Shown here: one piece after another, positions 35,595 through 44,315 of the stretch
Position numbering within the stretch: the first letter of the stretch is position 1
Layout of the letters: each line of letters opens with the position of its first letter
From: Rhizobium phaseoli
GTDB lineage: Bacteria > Pseudomonadota > Alphaproteobacteria > Rhizobiales > Rhizobiaceae
Length of the DNA: 64,000 bases
Direction of reading: 5' to 3'
Assembly: GCF_010668805.1 (NCBI RefSeq)
Contig: NZ_WUFT01000009.1
Span: 124,001 to 188,000 of the forward strand
Notes under the pieces: model-generated
Seen by the model: only the letters and a program-made list of their open reading frames with translations
Told to the model about the DNA's origin: nothing
Database searches by the model: none
Translations under genes and position numbers: made by a program

Positions 35595-37134
35595 GGCGCT
35601 GCCCCTTAGATGATCCGGTCGATTGAGCCAGCACGGCATCCGCGCTGGTCTCCGATGAAATGAATTCTCGCACCACGCGCCCGCGAAAGAGCACAAGGAT
35701 GCGATCGGTGATGCCGACGAGTTCGGGCAGATCCGAAGACAGCACGATCACGCCGGCGCCGCGCGCCGCGAGTTCGCCGATCAGCGTGTAGATCTCGACC
35801 TTGGAGCCGATATCGACGCCGACCGTCGGCTCGTCGAGGAGATAGACCTCGGAGCGGCGGCTCAGCCATTTGGCGATGGCGACCTTCTGCTGGTTGCCGC
35901 CCGAAAGCGTGCGCAGCAGGGCATTCCGCCCATTGGTTTTCACCTGCAGTCGCGTGATCAGCGCATCGACCTCGCTCTGTTCGCGTTTACGATCGAGAAA
36001 GCCGAAACGCGTGAAACGGCCAAGGCTCGAAAGGCTGATATTTTCGGCGACGCTGAGGTCGAGCGCGACGCCGTGACGGCGGCGATCTTCCGGCACCAGT
36101 GCGATCTCGCGGCCGGCCGCCTGTGTCGGATTGGTGAAACGGGTAAGCTTGCCGCCGACCTCGATGCGGCCGGAAGCGGGTGTTTCCAGCCCGAAGAGAG
36201 TGCGAAGCAGCTCCTTTGCGCCGGAGCCGAGCAGGCCTGTGATGCCGAGCACCTCGCCGCGGCGAAGCGTGAAGCTGACGTCGGTATATTTTCCTGGCGC
36301 CGACAGCTGCTCGACCTTGAGGATTTCCGCGCCGGGCGTCACCTCAGGCTTTGGAAACATTTCCTTGATGTCGCGCTCGACCATCAGCCGGGCGATCGCG
36401 GCGGCCGACGTTTCCCCGATCGGCAAGGAGGCGACGTCGAGCCCGTTGCGCAGCACGGTGACGTGGTCGCAGAGCGCTTCGATTTCGTTCAGATAATGCG
36501 AGATGTAGATGATGGTCACGCCTTCGTCGCGCAGGCGACGGATCAGCCGGAAGAGGATATCGGCCTCGCGGGCCACCAATGCGGCGGTCGGCTCGTCGAA
36601 GACGAGCACCTTCGGCTGATTGAGGAGCGCGCGGGTGATTTGCACGATCTGCTTTTCGGCAGTCGACAATTCGCCGATCAGGGCGGCGTTCGGCAGACGG
36701 AGACCGAAATAGTCGTTGAGAATATCGGATGCGCGGCGCTGCATCAGTCGCCGGTCGAGAAAGGGCGTACCCGAGATCCGCGGTTCCCGGCCGAGGAACA
36801 GGGTTTCACCGACGGTGAAGGTCGGGACCAGCAGCCGGTCCTGGTGAATGAAGTGGATGCCGAGCTCTTCGGCAAGATGCGGCGTCAGCCTGTCGAATAT
36901 CTGCCCTTCGATCTCGATCCGGCCGCCATCCGGCTGGTGAAGGCCGGCCAGCAGCTTGATCAGTGTCGACTTGCCGGCACCGTTCTGGCCAACAAGGCCG
37001 TGGATGGTGCCGCGCCCGACGATCAGCGACGCACCGGCCAGCGCCTGCGCCCCGCCGAAGCGCTTGACGATGCCTTCGAAGCGGATGATGTCGTCGCGCG
37101 CCGTCACTGGCTGCTTTAAGGAAATAGCCGTCAT
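35584..37134 (-). CDS. Sugar ABC transporter ATPase (RbsA/MglA family)
   Basis: A 516-residue protein with two ABC domains in tandem, as in RbsA. Domain 1 has GQNGAGKST, signature LSTAE, and VFDEPTAAL. Domain 2 has a degenerate P-loop (GLLGSGAKE), signature LSGGNQQK and LLDEPTVGVD. Degeneracy in the second P-loop is normal for the family. ATG 37134 follows GGAGA. It lies 62 bases behind the binding-protein gene, in the same unit as both permeases. Confidence 0.92.
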   Translation of the reverse strand: MTAISLKQPVTARDDIIRFEGIVKRFGGAQALAGASLIVGRGTIHGLVGQNGAGKSTLIKLLAGLHQPDGGRIEIEGQIFDRLTPHLAEELGIHFIHQDRLLVPTFTVGETLFLGREPRISGTPFLDRRLMQRRASDILNDYFGLRLPNAALIGELSTAEKQIVQITRALLNQPKVLVFDEPTAALVAREADILFRLIRRLRDEGVTIIYISHYLNEIEALCDHVTVLRNGLDVASLPIGETSAAAIARLMVERDIKEMFPKPEVTPGAEILKVEQLSAPGKYTDVSFTLRRGEVLGITGLLGSGAKELLRTLFGLETPASGRIEVGGKLTRFTNPTQAAGREIALVPEDRRRHGVALDLSVAENISLSSLGRFTRFGFLDRKREQSEVDALITRLQVKTNGRNALLRTLSGGNQQKVAIAKWLSRRSEVYLLDEPTVGVDIGSKVEIYTLIGELAARGAGVIVLSSDLPELVGITDRILVLFRGRVVREFISSETSADAVLAQSTGSSKGQRHAG

Positions 37135-37196
37135 ACGATTTCTCCGGTCATCTTGCCCGGGCGATCCAGCGATGCCGGATCGCCCGTCAGACAAGG

Positions 37197-38210
37197 TCAG
37201 CCGATGCCGAGTTTCTTGGTGATTTCGCCGACATTGGTCTTGTTGGCGAGCAGGGCGGGAACATAGGTCTCGCGCGGCAGGGTCTGGCCGGCGAGCAGCT
37301 TGGCGACGTTGCGGATGGCGGTGCGGCCGATTTCCGCCGGCTGCTGCGCGACGTCGGCCCCGGCCGGCGAATTCGGATCGGCGACGAGCTGCAGGACCTC
37401 GGGGCTGCCATCGACGCCGTAGGTACGGATCTCGGTCCGGCCGGCCGCCGCCAAAGCCTGGGTGGCGCCAAGCTGCGGAATATCCCAGGCCGACCAGATC
37501 GCCTTGATCGAACCCTTTTCCGGATATTTGTTGAGGATTGCCGTGATCTGCGTGAAGGCGTCCTGCACGGTATTCGGGATGACGTCGCGCAGTTCCGGCT
37601 GGAGAATTTTCACCTTCGGGAAATATTTGACGACATTGACCAGCTGGTCGTAGCGGATTGCGCAAGGGGTGACGCCATAGAAGCCGTTGAAGACGACGAT
37701 ATTGCCTTCGCCGCCGATATCGGAGACCAGCTGCAGCGCCAGGTCCTTGCCGATGCCCCAATTGTCAGAGGTGGTGTTGTTGATCGAGTTGGTCGAGCCG
37801 ACGTCGACGGTTAGAACCGGGATCCCGGCATCACGCGCCTTCTTCAGCCAGGGGTCGATGACACTCAGCGTGCCGAGGATTTGAACGATCGCATCCGGTT
37901 TCTGGGCGATCAGGGTCTGCAGCTGCGAGACCAGCTTGCCGTCATTGCGTCCGGCATCGACAGCGATCGGCTCGCCGCCGAGGCGCTTTACCTCTTCGAT
38001 CTGGGCATTAAAGGCCTGCAGGTCGAAGAAGTGATCGGTGCCGGTTGCGCTGATGGCAATGCGCTTGCCTTTCAGCGACAGTTCTTCGCCGGCTGCGAAA
38101 ACCGGCTTCTGCCCGATGAGGGATGCACCGGCGACGGCGACCCCGGCCGCGGCAGACAGTTTCAGCAGATCTCGTCTTCCGAGACCCTTTTCAGACTTTT
38201 CGATGCTCAT
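37197..38210 (-). CDS. Sugar ABC transporter periplasmic binding protein
   Basis: A 337-residue type 1 periplasmic binding protein (RbsB-like). The N-terminus has a twin-arginine-like signal (RRDLLKLSAAAGVAVAGASL) with the cleavage region near FAAGE. The mature part shows the PBP1 pattern: alternating strands and helices, KPDAIVQILG, GIPVLTVDVG and VDGSPEVLQLV. ATG 38210 follows GGAGAGAG. It is the first gene of the importer unit. The ligand is unknown. Confidence 0.88.
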   Translation of the reverse strand: MSIEKSEKGLGRRDLLKLSAAAGVAVAGASLIGQKPVFAAGEELSLKGKRIAISATGTDHFFDLQAFNAQIEEVKRLGGEPIAVDAGRNDGKLVSQLQTLIAQKPDAIVQILGTLSVIDPWLKKARDAGIPVLTVDVGSTNSINNTTSDNWGIGKDLALQLVSDIGGEGNIVVFNGFYGVTPCAIRYDQLVNVVKYFPKVKILQPELRDVIPNTVQDAFTQITAILNKYPEKGSIKAIWSAWDIPQLGATQALAAAGRTEIRTYGVDGSPEVLQLVADPNSPAGADVAQQPAEIGRTAIRNVAKLLAGQTLPRETYVPALLANKTNVGEITKKLGIG

Positions 38211-38223
38211 GACCACTCTCTCC

Positions 38224-38249
38224 AATTAAGTTATTTCTATAAATTAAGT
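38224..38249. repeat. Direct repeats upstream of the sugar importer
   Basis: AATTAAGT occurs at 38224-38231 and 38242-38249, 18 bases apart, in an AT-rich patch just before the binding-protein gene. It may be a regulator site or part of the promoter; no regulator gene is adjacent. Confidence 0.4.
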
Positions 38250-38419
38250 AGACTAATAAAAATGAGGAGAAAGGAATTTCCAAAAAGAAGCTCTCCGAGA
38301 AAAAGAGTAGGCGGAAAGAGCGCCTATTCCCGGCTCGAGGTTTCCGGCGAACGCTCGATGGTGCACGTCCTTGGATGATGCCTGCAACGGAGATGACCGA
38401 AGCACCCTTGATCATCGGC

Positions 38420-38449
38420 TCACTTGAGACTAAATATAACCTCAAGTGA
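38420..38449. promoter_or_regulatory. Inverted repeat operator of the toxin-antitoxin pair
   Basis: TCACTTGAG-N12-CTCAAGTGA is a perfect 9-base inverted repeat ending 15 bases before the antitoxin start, just before the ribosome binding site AAGGAG. The position suits autorepression by the antitoxin. Confidence 0.6.
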
Positions 38450-38464
38450 AAAGGAGCCATTGTC

Positions 38465-38896
38465 ATGATGGGATTTTCTATCGTCGCCGACGTTCTCGGA
38501 TTGCCTGCCCGGGAGCCGGCATCGCGCTCGGCCTTCGGCCTGCTCTCCAGCATCGAGGCGGGATTGCCGGTCAAGGCGCTTGACCGCATGGCATTGCTTC
38601 TGGCGCCTGACGATGTCCAGTTCAAATACCGGCTCGTTCCCAAGGCAACCTATGAGCGGCGCAAATCCAAGCATCGGCTCTCCACCGACGAGGGGGTAAA
38701 GCTCGCTCGCCTGGCGCGCGTCTGGGGGCTGGCGCTCGACGTCTGGCAGACCGAGGCCGAGGCCCGCGATTTCCTGTTTCGGCCGCACGCGATGCTGGAG
38801 GACAGGCGGCCGATCGACGTGGTCATCCAGAGCGAGATCGGCGGCGAACTCGTGCTCGATATCCTTGGAAGCCTGAAATATGGCAGCGCTGCGTGA
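38465..38896 (+). CDS. Antitoxin of the Xre/MbcA/ParS family (DUF2384)
   Basis: A 143-residue protein. The N-terminal half looks like a short Xre-type helical DNA-binding region (LSSIEAGLPVKALDRMALLL), and the C-terminal half carries the DUF2384 toxin-binding motif (RLARVWGLALDVWQTEAEAR and the ending LVLDILGSLKYGSAA). It should neutralise the RES toxin encoded next and repress the operon. AAGGAG precedes ATG 38465. Its stop overlaps the toxin start (GTGA). Confidence 0.87.
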   Translation: MMGFSIVADVLGLPAREPASRSAFGLLSSIEAGLPVKALDRMALLLAPDDVQFKYRLVPKATYERRKSKHRLSTDEGVKLARLARVWGLALDVWQTEAEARDFLFRPHAMLEDRRPIDVVIQSEIGGELVLDILGSLKYGSAA

Positions 38897-39375
38897 GCGC
38901 ACAGCGTCTCGACCGGACGCTCACATCCGTTCGCATCGGAGATCCCAGTGGAACCTATCCGATCTTCGATGCCACCGGCTCAACCATCGCGCCGGGGCGG
39001 TGGAATACATCAGGCAGCCCGATCATCTATACGAGCGAGCACTATTCGACGGCGCTGCTCGAAAAGCTCGTCCATGGCAGCGGCAGGCTGCCGCCCAACC
39101 AGCATTATGTCACCGTCACCATACCGCGCGGGCTAAGCTACGAGGTCTTCTCCGAACCCGCTTTACCGGGCTGGGACAGCATGCCTGCCGGGGTCAGCAA
39201 GGCTTTCGGCGAACGCTGGTGCCAGGAGAAGCGCAGCGCCATTCTGCTGGTCCCAAGCGTCGTCGCCCGCGTTGACCGCAATGTGCTGATCAACCCGGCC
39301 CACCCGGAGTTCCAATCGATCACCGTCAGCCTTCACCAACCCGTTTTCTGGGATCGCCGTCTGTTCGGCGTCTGA
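38893..39375 (+). CDS. RES-domain toxin
   Basis: A 160-residue RES-family protein. RES toxins such as MbcT and ParT resemble ADP-ribosyltransferases; MbcT degrades NAD+ and ParT modifies a phosphoribosyl-pyrophosphate synthetase. Conserved features seen are the RWN segment and YTSEHYSTALLEKLVHG, which holds the family Glu and Ser. The start is GTG, overlapping the antitoxin stop, so the two are made together. Length is typical for the family (150-170). Confidence 0.88.
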   Translation: MSAQRLDRTLTSVRIGDPSGTYPIFDATGSTIAPGRWNTSGSPIIYTSEHYSTALLEKLVHGSGRLPPNQHYVTVTIPRGLSYEVFSEPALPGWDSMPAGVSKAFGERWCQEKRSAILLVPSVVARVDRNVLINPAHPEFQSITVSLHQPVFWDRRLFGV

Positions 39376-39394
39376 CGAGACATCTGGTTGCAGA

Positions 39395-40384
39395 TCACCC
39401 CTTCTGCCGCGGCGAACGCGCCATCAGTCTGGCATAGGCAATAGCCGAGAGCATGTTGACGTGATTGGCCTTGCCGGTGCCGGCAATGTCGAAGGCTGTG
39501 CCGTGGTCGACCGAGACGCGGTCGATCGGTAGGCCGAGCGAGACGTTGACCGCCGTCTCGAAGGCGACGAGCTTGATCGGGATGTGGCCCTGGTCGTGAT
39601 ATTGGGCGATGACCAGATCGAAGGCGCCGTTATAGGCGCGGGCGAAGACCGTGTCGGCGGAGATCGGGCCGACGACGTCGATGCCTTTCGCCTGCGCCTG
39701 TTCAACGGCGGGCGCCAGGAATTCCGCGTCCTCAGTGCCGAACAGGCCGTTTTCGCCGCAATGCGGATTGAGGCCGGCAACGGCGATGCGCGCCTTCTTG
39801 CCGAGTCTCAGGAAATGCTTATGACCGGCTTCGATAGTGGCGAGCACCCGCTCGGTCTTGGCACGTTCGATCGCGCCCTTCAGCGAAATATGCGTGGAGA
39901 CGTGGATGGTATTCAGCCGCTCGGAAGCCAGCAGCATGAAGGAACTCTTCGAGCCGGTGAGATGGGCGAGAAGCCCGGTATGGCCGTCATGGTGATGGCC
40001 GGCAAGGTTCATCGCTTCCTTGTTGATCGGCGCAGTGACGATGACATCGGCTTCACCGGACATCGCAAGGTCGACGGCGCGGGTGATATAACGCACCGAA
40101 GCATCGCCGGCGATCCGGCTGACCTTGCCGATTTCGGGCAGGGCCGCGCCGAGCGCAACTTCATCGACGGCAATCCTGTCATCGCCGCCGGCATCGGCCG
40201 GCGCGAATGTCAGGCCGGTGCCGCAGACGCGATCGGCGCGCTCCAGCGCTTCGACATTGCCGACAATGACGAAATCGCGGCGCTCTTCACTCGGAAGGGC
40301 CGCCAAGGCCTTGACGATCACTTCGGGGCCGACACCGGCCGGATCGCCGAGCGTCACGGCGACTTTCGCATTCCTGTCCATCAT
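39395..40384 (-). CDS. pdxA2: PdxA2-type 4-phospho-aldonate dehydrogenase
   Basis: A 329-residue PdxA-family dehydrogenase. Zn-binding histidines are in place at 165, 208 and 263 (THI-type segment, [18 protein letters not shown]). True PdxA acts in pyridoxal phosphate synthesis. PdxA2 forms oxidise D-threonate- or D-erythronate-4-phosphate with decarboxylation to DHAP and travel with DUF1537 kinases. A DUF1537 kinase gene is in the same island at 50 kb, so the catabolic role is favoured. It starts 11 bases after the alcohol dehydrogenase gene behind AAGGAA. Confidence 0.82.
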   Translation of the reverse strand: MMDRNAKVAVTLGDPAGVGPEVIVKALAALPSEERRDFVIVGNVEALERADRVCGTGLTFAPADAGGDDRIAVDEVALGAALPEIGKVSRIAGDASVRYITRAVDLAMSGEADVIVTAPINKEAMNLAGHHHDGHTGLLAHLTGSKSSFMLLASERLNTIHVSTHISLKGAIERAKTERVLATIEAGHKHFLRLGKKARIAVAGLNPHCGENGLFGTEDAEFLAPAVEQAQAKGIDVVGPISADTVFARAYNGAFDLVIAQYHDQGHIPIKLVAFETAVNVSLGLPIDRVSVDHGTAFDIAGTGKANHVNMLSAIAYARLMARSPRQKG

Positions 40385-40395
40385 AAAAGTTCCTT

Positions 40396-41529
40396 CTACA
40401 ACGCGGCCGCGTAAATCGAGCGGATGTCGGCGCGTGTGAGATCGCGCGGATTATTGTCGAGCAGACGGCGAATGGCAAAGGCATCGTCGGCCATGGCGTC
40501 GAGATCGCTTTCCGGCACGCCGAGGCCGGAGAGCTTCATCTCGATACCGAGTTCGGCGCAGAAGGCGTAAGCCGCATCGAAGACGGATGCGATGGTTTCC
40601 GAGGTTTGACGTCCGAGCGCGGCCATCACGGTCTTCGTCTTTTCCGGGGCGGCCGGCGTGTTGAAGGCAAGCACATGCGGAAAGATCAGCGCGTTTGCTG
40701 CGCCATGGGCAACATGCCAGCGCGTGCCGAGGGGATAGGCAAGCGCATGGCCGCCGGCAGTGTTGACCGGGCCAAGGCAGAAACCGCCGTAAAGCGAGGC
40801 GAGCGACAGGCCGGCACGCGCCTCGGCGTCGTTGCCATCCTTGACGGCGCGGGCGAGATATTTGCCGACCAGCCGCGTTCCCTCGATCGCATAGAGATCG
40901 ACCATCGGATGGGCCTTGCGATTGGTGAAGGCCTCGACGCAATGGGCCATCGCGTCGATGCCGGTAGCAGCTGTCGTGGGGGCCGGTACGCTGAAGGTCA
41001 GGGCCGGATCGATGACGGCGATGTCGGCCAGCATATGCAGGCTTTCCACCGCAAGCTTGGCCATCGTCTTGGGATCGGTGACCAGCGCGCGGATGCCGGC
41101 CTCGCTGCCGGTGCCGGAGGTGGTCGGTACCTGGGCGAGTGCTGCCTTGCGCGGCCCATGCACTTTGTTGGGGCCGACGACGTCATGCAGCGTCTGCGCG
41201 GAGCCGGCAAGAACGGCGGCAAGTTTCGCCAGGTCCATGGCACTGCCGCCCCCGAAGCCGACGATCAGTTCAGCGTTGGCGCCGTTGGCTGCGGCCAGGA
41301 CTTTTTCGAGGTTGGCCGTGTCCGGCTCGGGCGTCACTTCGGCAAAGACCGTCACTTCGCCCTTCAGCTCCAGCAGGTCGATGCGCGAGGCATTGAAGGC
41401 ATCGGAGATCACAAGCGTGCGCCGATAGCCCTTTTCGGCAGCCCATTTGCCGAGCTTTGCCGCCGTGCCGATGCCGAATTCGATCAGGTGCGGACGAACG
41501 ATCGTGATTGGCGAATCCAAGCTGGCCAT
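40396..41529 (-). CDS. Iron-containing alcohol dehydrogenase
   Basis: A 377-residue group III alcohol dehydrogenase. It shows the NAD(P)-binding GGGSAMD segment (about 93-99), [10 protein letters not shown] (135-144) and the metal ligands Asp192, His196, His261 and His275. These enzymes interconvert aldehydes and alcohols. Here it is co-transcribed with pdxA2, so a plausible reaction is reduction of a C4 semialdehyde acid to a C4 aldonate, which is inference. GGAGGA precedes ATG 41529. Confidence 0.87.
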   Translation of the reverse strand: MASLDSPITIVRPHLIEFGIGTAAKLGKWAAEKGYRRTLVISDAFNASRIDLLELKGEVTVFAEVTPEPDTANLEKVLAAANGANAELIVGFGGGSAMDLAKLAAVLAGSAQTLHDVVGPNKVHGPRKAALAQVPTTSGTGSEAGIRALVTDPKTMAKLAVESLHMLADIAVIDPALTFSVPAPTTAATGIDAMAHCVEAFTNRKAHPMVDLYAIEGTRLVGKYLARAVKDGNDAEARAGLSLASLYGGFCLGPVNTAGGHALAYPLGTRWHVAHGAANALIFPHVLAFNTPAAPEKTKTVMAALGRQTSETIASVFDAAYAFCAELGIEMKLSGLGVPESDLDAMADDAFAIRRLLDNNPRDLTRADIRSIYAAAL

Positions 41530-41573
41530 GAACCAGTCCTCCCTGCAAGACCTTGCGGCGATGTCGTCTCTCT

Positions 41574-41602
41574 TTAATGTAAAGTTGTAAGATTAATGTC
41601 AA
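41574..41602 (-). promoter_or_regulatory. Promoter of the alcohol dehydrogenase-pdxA2 unit
   Basis: On the minus strand TTGACA (41602-41597), 17 bases, then CATTAA (41579-41574). A direct repeat TTAATGT (41574-41580, 41593-41599, plus-strand reading) overlaps both boxes and may be a regulator site. The rest of the 355-base gap to the upstream gene shows nothing recognisable. Confidence 0.5.
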
Positions 41603-41884
41603 GCCAGCATTCCCAGGCGCGTAAATTTTTATCGCCGAACCTGGCGTCGAATGTGGTTCAAACAGACGTCGGTGTGCTAATATCTTATTGAAGATCAGGT
41701 GGTTACTGAAAACCCATCGATGAACGGGCATTCGACCATGAAGGACGGGCCGCCATTCGCGTCGGCGACGAACAGCGCGGAGATGTTGTCACATTCTCTC
41801 GCGATGCCGATCAAAGCCAGTCCCAGCCTGCATTCTCTCGCGCTCGACCGGACATAGATTTACAATTTTCGGCCGCCGGTTCGC

Positions 41885-43072
41885 TTACGGCAGGGATTGC
41901 GGGGCAAGCCGCACATATTTGATGGCGCGCCGGTAGTAGGTGTAGGCGACATGGAGCGTGCCGTCGCTGCCCTGGATGATCGAGGGATAAGAGAATTCGC
42001 GGTTCAGCGAGTCCTTGGAATTGTTGCTGAGGCAGAAGCCGTCGCCGGTATCGAGATCGATGCGATGCGGAAAGCTCCTGCCGCCATCCCTCGATATCGC
42101 CAAGCTGAGTGGGGCGCGCGGAACACCCCACACCGCCTTGCGGCCGATATGGGCGGCGACAATAGCGGGCTCTTTGGCCTCTCTGCCTTCGATTTCGTCA
42201 TAGAGTGACTGGCGCCGCGCGTCCGACATGCCGGCATTCGAATGGTTGTAAACCATTGCGATCGCTCCATCATTCAGCACGGTGGCCTGGACCGAGGAGT
42301 TGTTGTTCGGCAATTCGGTGGGCTCGGGCACGCTCCAGGATTCGCCGCCGTCGGTCGATCGGCTGAAAAGAATGCTCTCGGCGAAGCGGTTGCGGTAGAA
42401 GGCGACCATCTCGTTGCCGCCGAGCGGCAGGATGTTCATGTGCACGGCGCCGATACTGTCTGGAATATCGCGCATCTGCCAGCTGGTGCCGCCGTCTCGC
42501 GAGATCAGCACTGCCGCCGTATCGGCGTCGCCACTCCAGCGCTGGCCGTTGAGGCCGACGCAGCGGAAAACCGGAAGCAGCCAGTCGCCCCGGTCGTTGA
42601 CGACGATCTGCTGACGAACGAATGTGCCGGGACTGTCGCAGAGGATGCGAACCGGGCCGAAGCTTTTACCGCCATCCCCCGATATCCGGCATTTGACAAC
42701 AGAGCCATCCTGATTACCGGAGGTCTGCGAGGTATAGAGCAGCCATGTTTTCCCGTCCGGAGCATTGAAAATCAATGGGTTCTGCTCGGATTTGTCTGGA
42801 TCGTCGCTCATCTTCTCCGGCTCGGACCAGCGCTCGGAGCCTGGTGCCAGCCGCGACATGTAAATCGAAATATCGCCCATACCCTCCATCGTGCCGCCGA
42901 ACCAGACGCAGGTCAGCGTGCCGTCCGGCAGAAAGGCGAGATTGGCCGCATGGTTCTGGATGCAAGGGGAGGGCAGATAGGCATCAGCGCGGCCCTGAAT
43001 GGAGGGGTGCGGGGTGATAAGCCCAGTCATCAGGGCGGGCACGGCTTCCGAAGGCAGGCCGGTAAAACTCAT
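41885..43072 (-). CDS. Sialidase-fold (BNR/Asp-box) protein, cytoplasmic
   Basis: A 395-residue beta-propeller protein with four Asp-box motifs: SGDGGKSF, SRDGGTSW, STDGGESW and SRDGGRSF. There is no signal peptide, so it acts inside the cell. The family (BNR repeat-like, related to GH33) includes sialidases and hydrolases of other 2-keto-3-deoxy sugars such as Kdo, as well as uncharacterised bacterial proteins. It sits 11 bases after the DapA-like aldolase gene and beside an Opp importer, which suggests release of an imported sugar-acid glycoside. True sialidase activity is not established. Confidence 0.78.
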   Translation of the reverse strand: MSFTGLPSEAVPALMTGLITPHPSIQGRADAYLPSPCIQNHAANLAFLPDGTLTCVWFGGTMEGMGDISIYMSRLAPGSERWSEPEKMSDDPDKSEQNPLIFNAPDGKTWLLYTSQTSGNQDGSVVKCRISGDGGKSFGPVRILCDSPGTFVRQQIVVNDRGDWLLPVFRCVGLNGQRWSGDADTAAVLISRDGGTSWQMRDIPDSIGAVHMNILPLGGNEMVAFYRNRFAESILFSRSTDGGESWSVPEPTELPNNNSSVQATVLNDGAIAMVYNHSNAGMSDARRQSLYDEIEGREAKEPAIVAAHIGRKAVWGVPRAPLSLAISRDGGRSFPHRIDLDTGDGFCLSNNSKDSLNREFSYPSIIQGSDGTLHVAYTYYRRAIKYVRLAPQSLP

Positions 43073-43083
43073 GGCAGATTTCC

Positions 43084-43989
43084 TCAAGGCAGCTTGGCGT
43101 AGCTTTCGGCGAGCGCGGCATAGTCCGCATCATCAAGCGGCATCAGCGGTGCGCGCGTGCGCTTCCAGGCGGGATTACCGGTCTTTAACCCCACCATTGC
43201 CTTGATGGTCGGGATCTGGACGTAGGAATTGGAAAGCGTGCGATAGGCATTGATGCGCGCCTGCGCCGCCTCGACATCGGCGGCGCGTGCGGCGTCATGG
43301 ACATGGTCGTAGACGGTGCGCAGCGAACCCGCCACGAGATTGGAAGTGGCGGTGATGCAGCCCGCACCGCCGGCCTTCATCAGCGGCAGCAGCAGCGGAT
43401 CGGCGCCGGCCAGCACCGAAAAACCGGGATGGGCGGCGATGATCGCCTGCATGTTGTTGAAATCACCGGCAGATTCCTTGATCCCGACAATCGTTTCCGG
43501 AAAGGCCGCAATCAGCCGGCCGATCAGCGGTATGGACAGCGGAACGCCGGAAACCTGCGGGATGTGATAGAGGATCACCCGCAGACGCGTATCGGCGACC
43601 TTTTCCAGCACCTGCGAATAGGCGGCGAAGAGGCCGTCGTCGGAGACGCCCTTGTAATAGAAGGGCGGCAGCATCACCACCTTGGTGACGCCGAGCGACA
43701 GCGCGTGCCGGGTCAGTTCGACGGTCTCCGGAATGGCGACAACGCCGGTGCCCGGCAGGAGCCTGTCGGCAGAAATGCCGGCCTTCACAGCCGCTTCCAG
43801 AATGGTGCGGCGCTCGGCTGCGGAGAAGGAATTGGCCTCGCCCGTCGTGCCGAGCAGGGCGACGCCATGGCATCCCTCGGCCAGCAGCTGCCGGCAATGG
43901 TCGGTGAAAAGCGCGAGATCAGGCGTATTGTCCGCCGTCAGCGGCGTTGCGGCGGCGCTGAAAACGCCTGTAATCCTGTGATGGCTCAT
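43084..43989 (-). CDS. DapA/NanA-family aldolase
   Basis: A 301-residue TIM-barrel class I lyase. Schiff-base Lys171 (IVGIKESAGD), Tyr141 (ILYHIPQ) and the GTTGE carboxylate-binding loop (47-51) are present. The family includes dihydrodipicolinate synthase, N-acetylneuraminate lyase and 2-keto-3-deoxy sugar-acid aldolases that give pyruvate plus an aldehyde. Linkage to catabolic genes argues against lysine synthesis. GAGGAGGG precedes ATG 43989. It is divergent from the Opp operon across a 326-base control region. Confidence 0.82.
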   Translation of the reverse strand: MSHHRITGVFSAAATPLTADNTPDLALFTDHCRQLLAEGCHGVALLGTTGEANSFSAAERRTILEAAVKAGISADRLLPGTGVVAIPETVELTRHALSLGVTKVVMLPPFYYKGVSDDGLFAAYSQVLEKVADTRLRVILYHIPQVSGVPLSIPLIGRLIAAFPETIVGIKESAGDFNNMQAIIAAHPGFSVLAGADPLLLPLMKAGGAGCITATSNLVAGSLRTVYDHVHDAARAADVEAAQARINAYRTLSNSYVQIPTIKAMVGLKTGNPAWKRTRAPLMPLDDADYAALAESYAKLP

Positions 43990-44104
43990 TTCACCCTCCT
44001 CGGTACGCTCCGTCCCACCGTTGTCTGTTCGAACGGGCCGGCTGCACATGCAATTGTCATTCGTCTGTCGCGATGGATTGCGAAAAACTTTTCCATTGCG
44101 GCGC

Positions 44105-44146
44105 TTTTGTCAAGCAGACAAAATGCGTTCCTGCGAGAGACAAAAT
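44105..44146. promoter_or_regulatory. Operator region between the divergent aldolase and Opp operons
   Basis: TTTTGTC-N5-GACAAAA (44105-44123) is a perfect inverted repeat. AGACAAAAT recurs at 44116-44124 and 44138-44146, 22 bases (two helical turns) apart. A TTGACA at 44216-44221 could be the -35 for the Opp side, but its -10 is unclear. The GntR protein encoded at the end of the Opp operon is the likely ligand. Confidence 0.5.
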
Positions 44147-44315
44147 TTAACTTGTTGTTATTGAATGGATATTCGTCGGATGAAATTTTGTTGGAACGGA
44201 AAATGCGATTTTTTGTTGACATATTTACAATAACGAGAGAACGATACGGGACGGATTGTGCTGCGCCTAGCAAGGGGCAGGGAGAGTGCTGCCGAATTCA
44301 CCTGGGAGGAATGCC

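Noticed and set aside
39395..40384. Naming this gene pdxA for vitamin B6 biosynthesis
   Set aside because: It is embedded in a catabolic island with a DUF1537 kinase, the known partner of PdxA2 forms, and no other B6 gene is present.
43084..43989. dapA for lysine biosynthesis
   Set aside because: Same family, but it is divergent from an Opp importer and coupled to a sialidase-fold gene, which indicates catabolic aldolase function.
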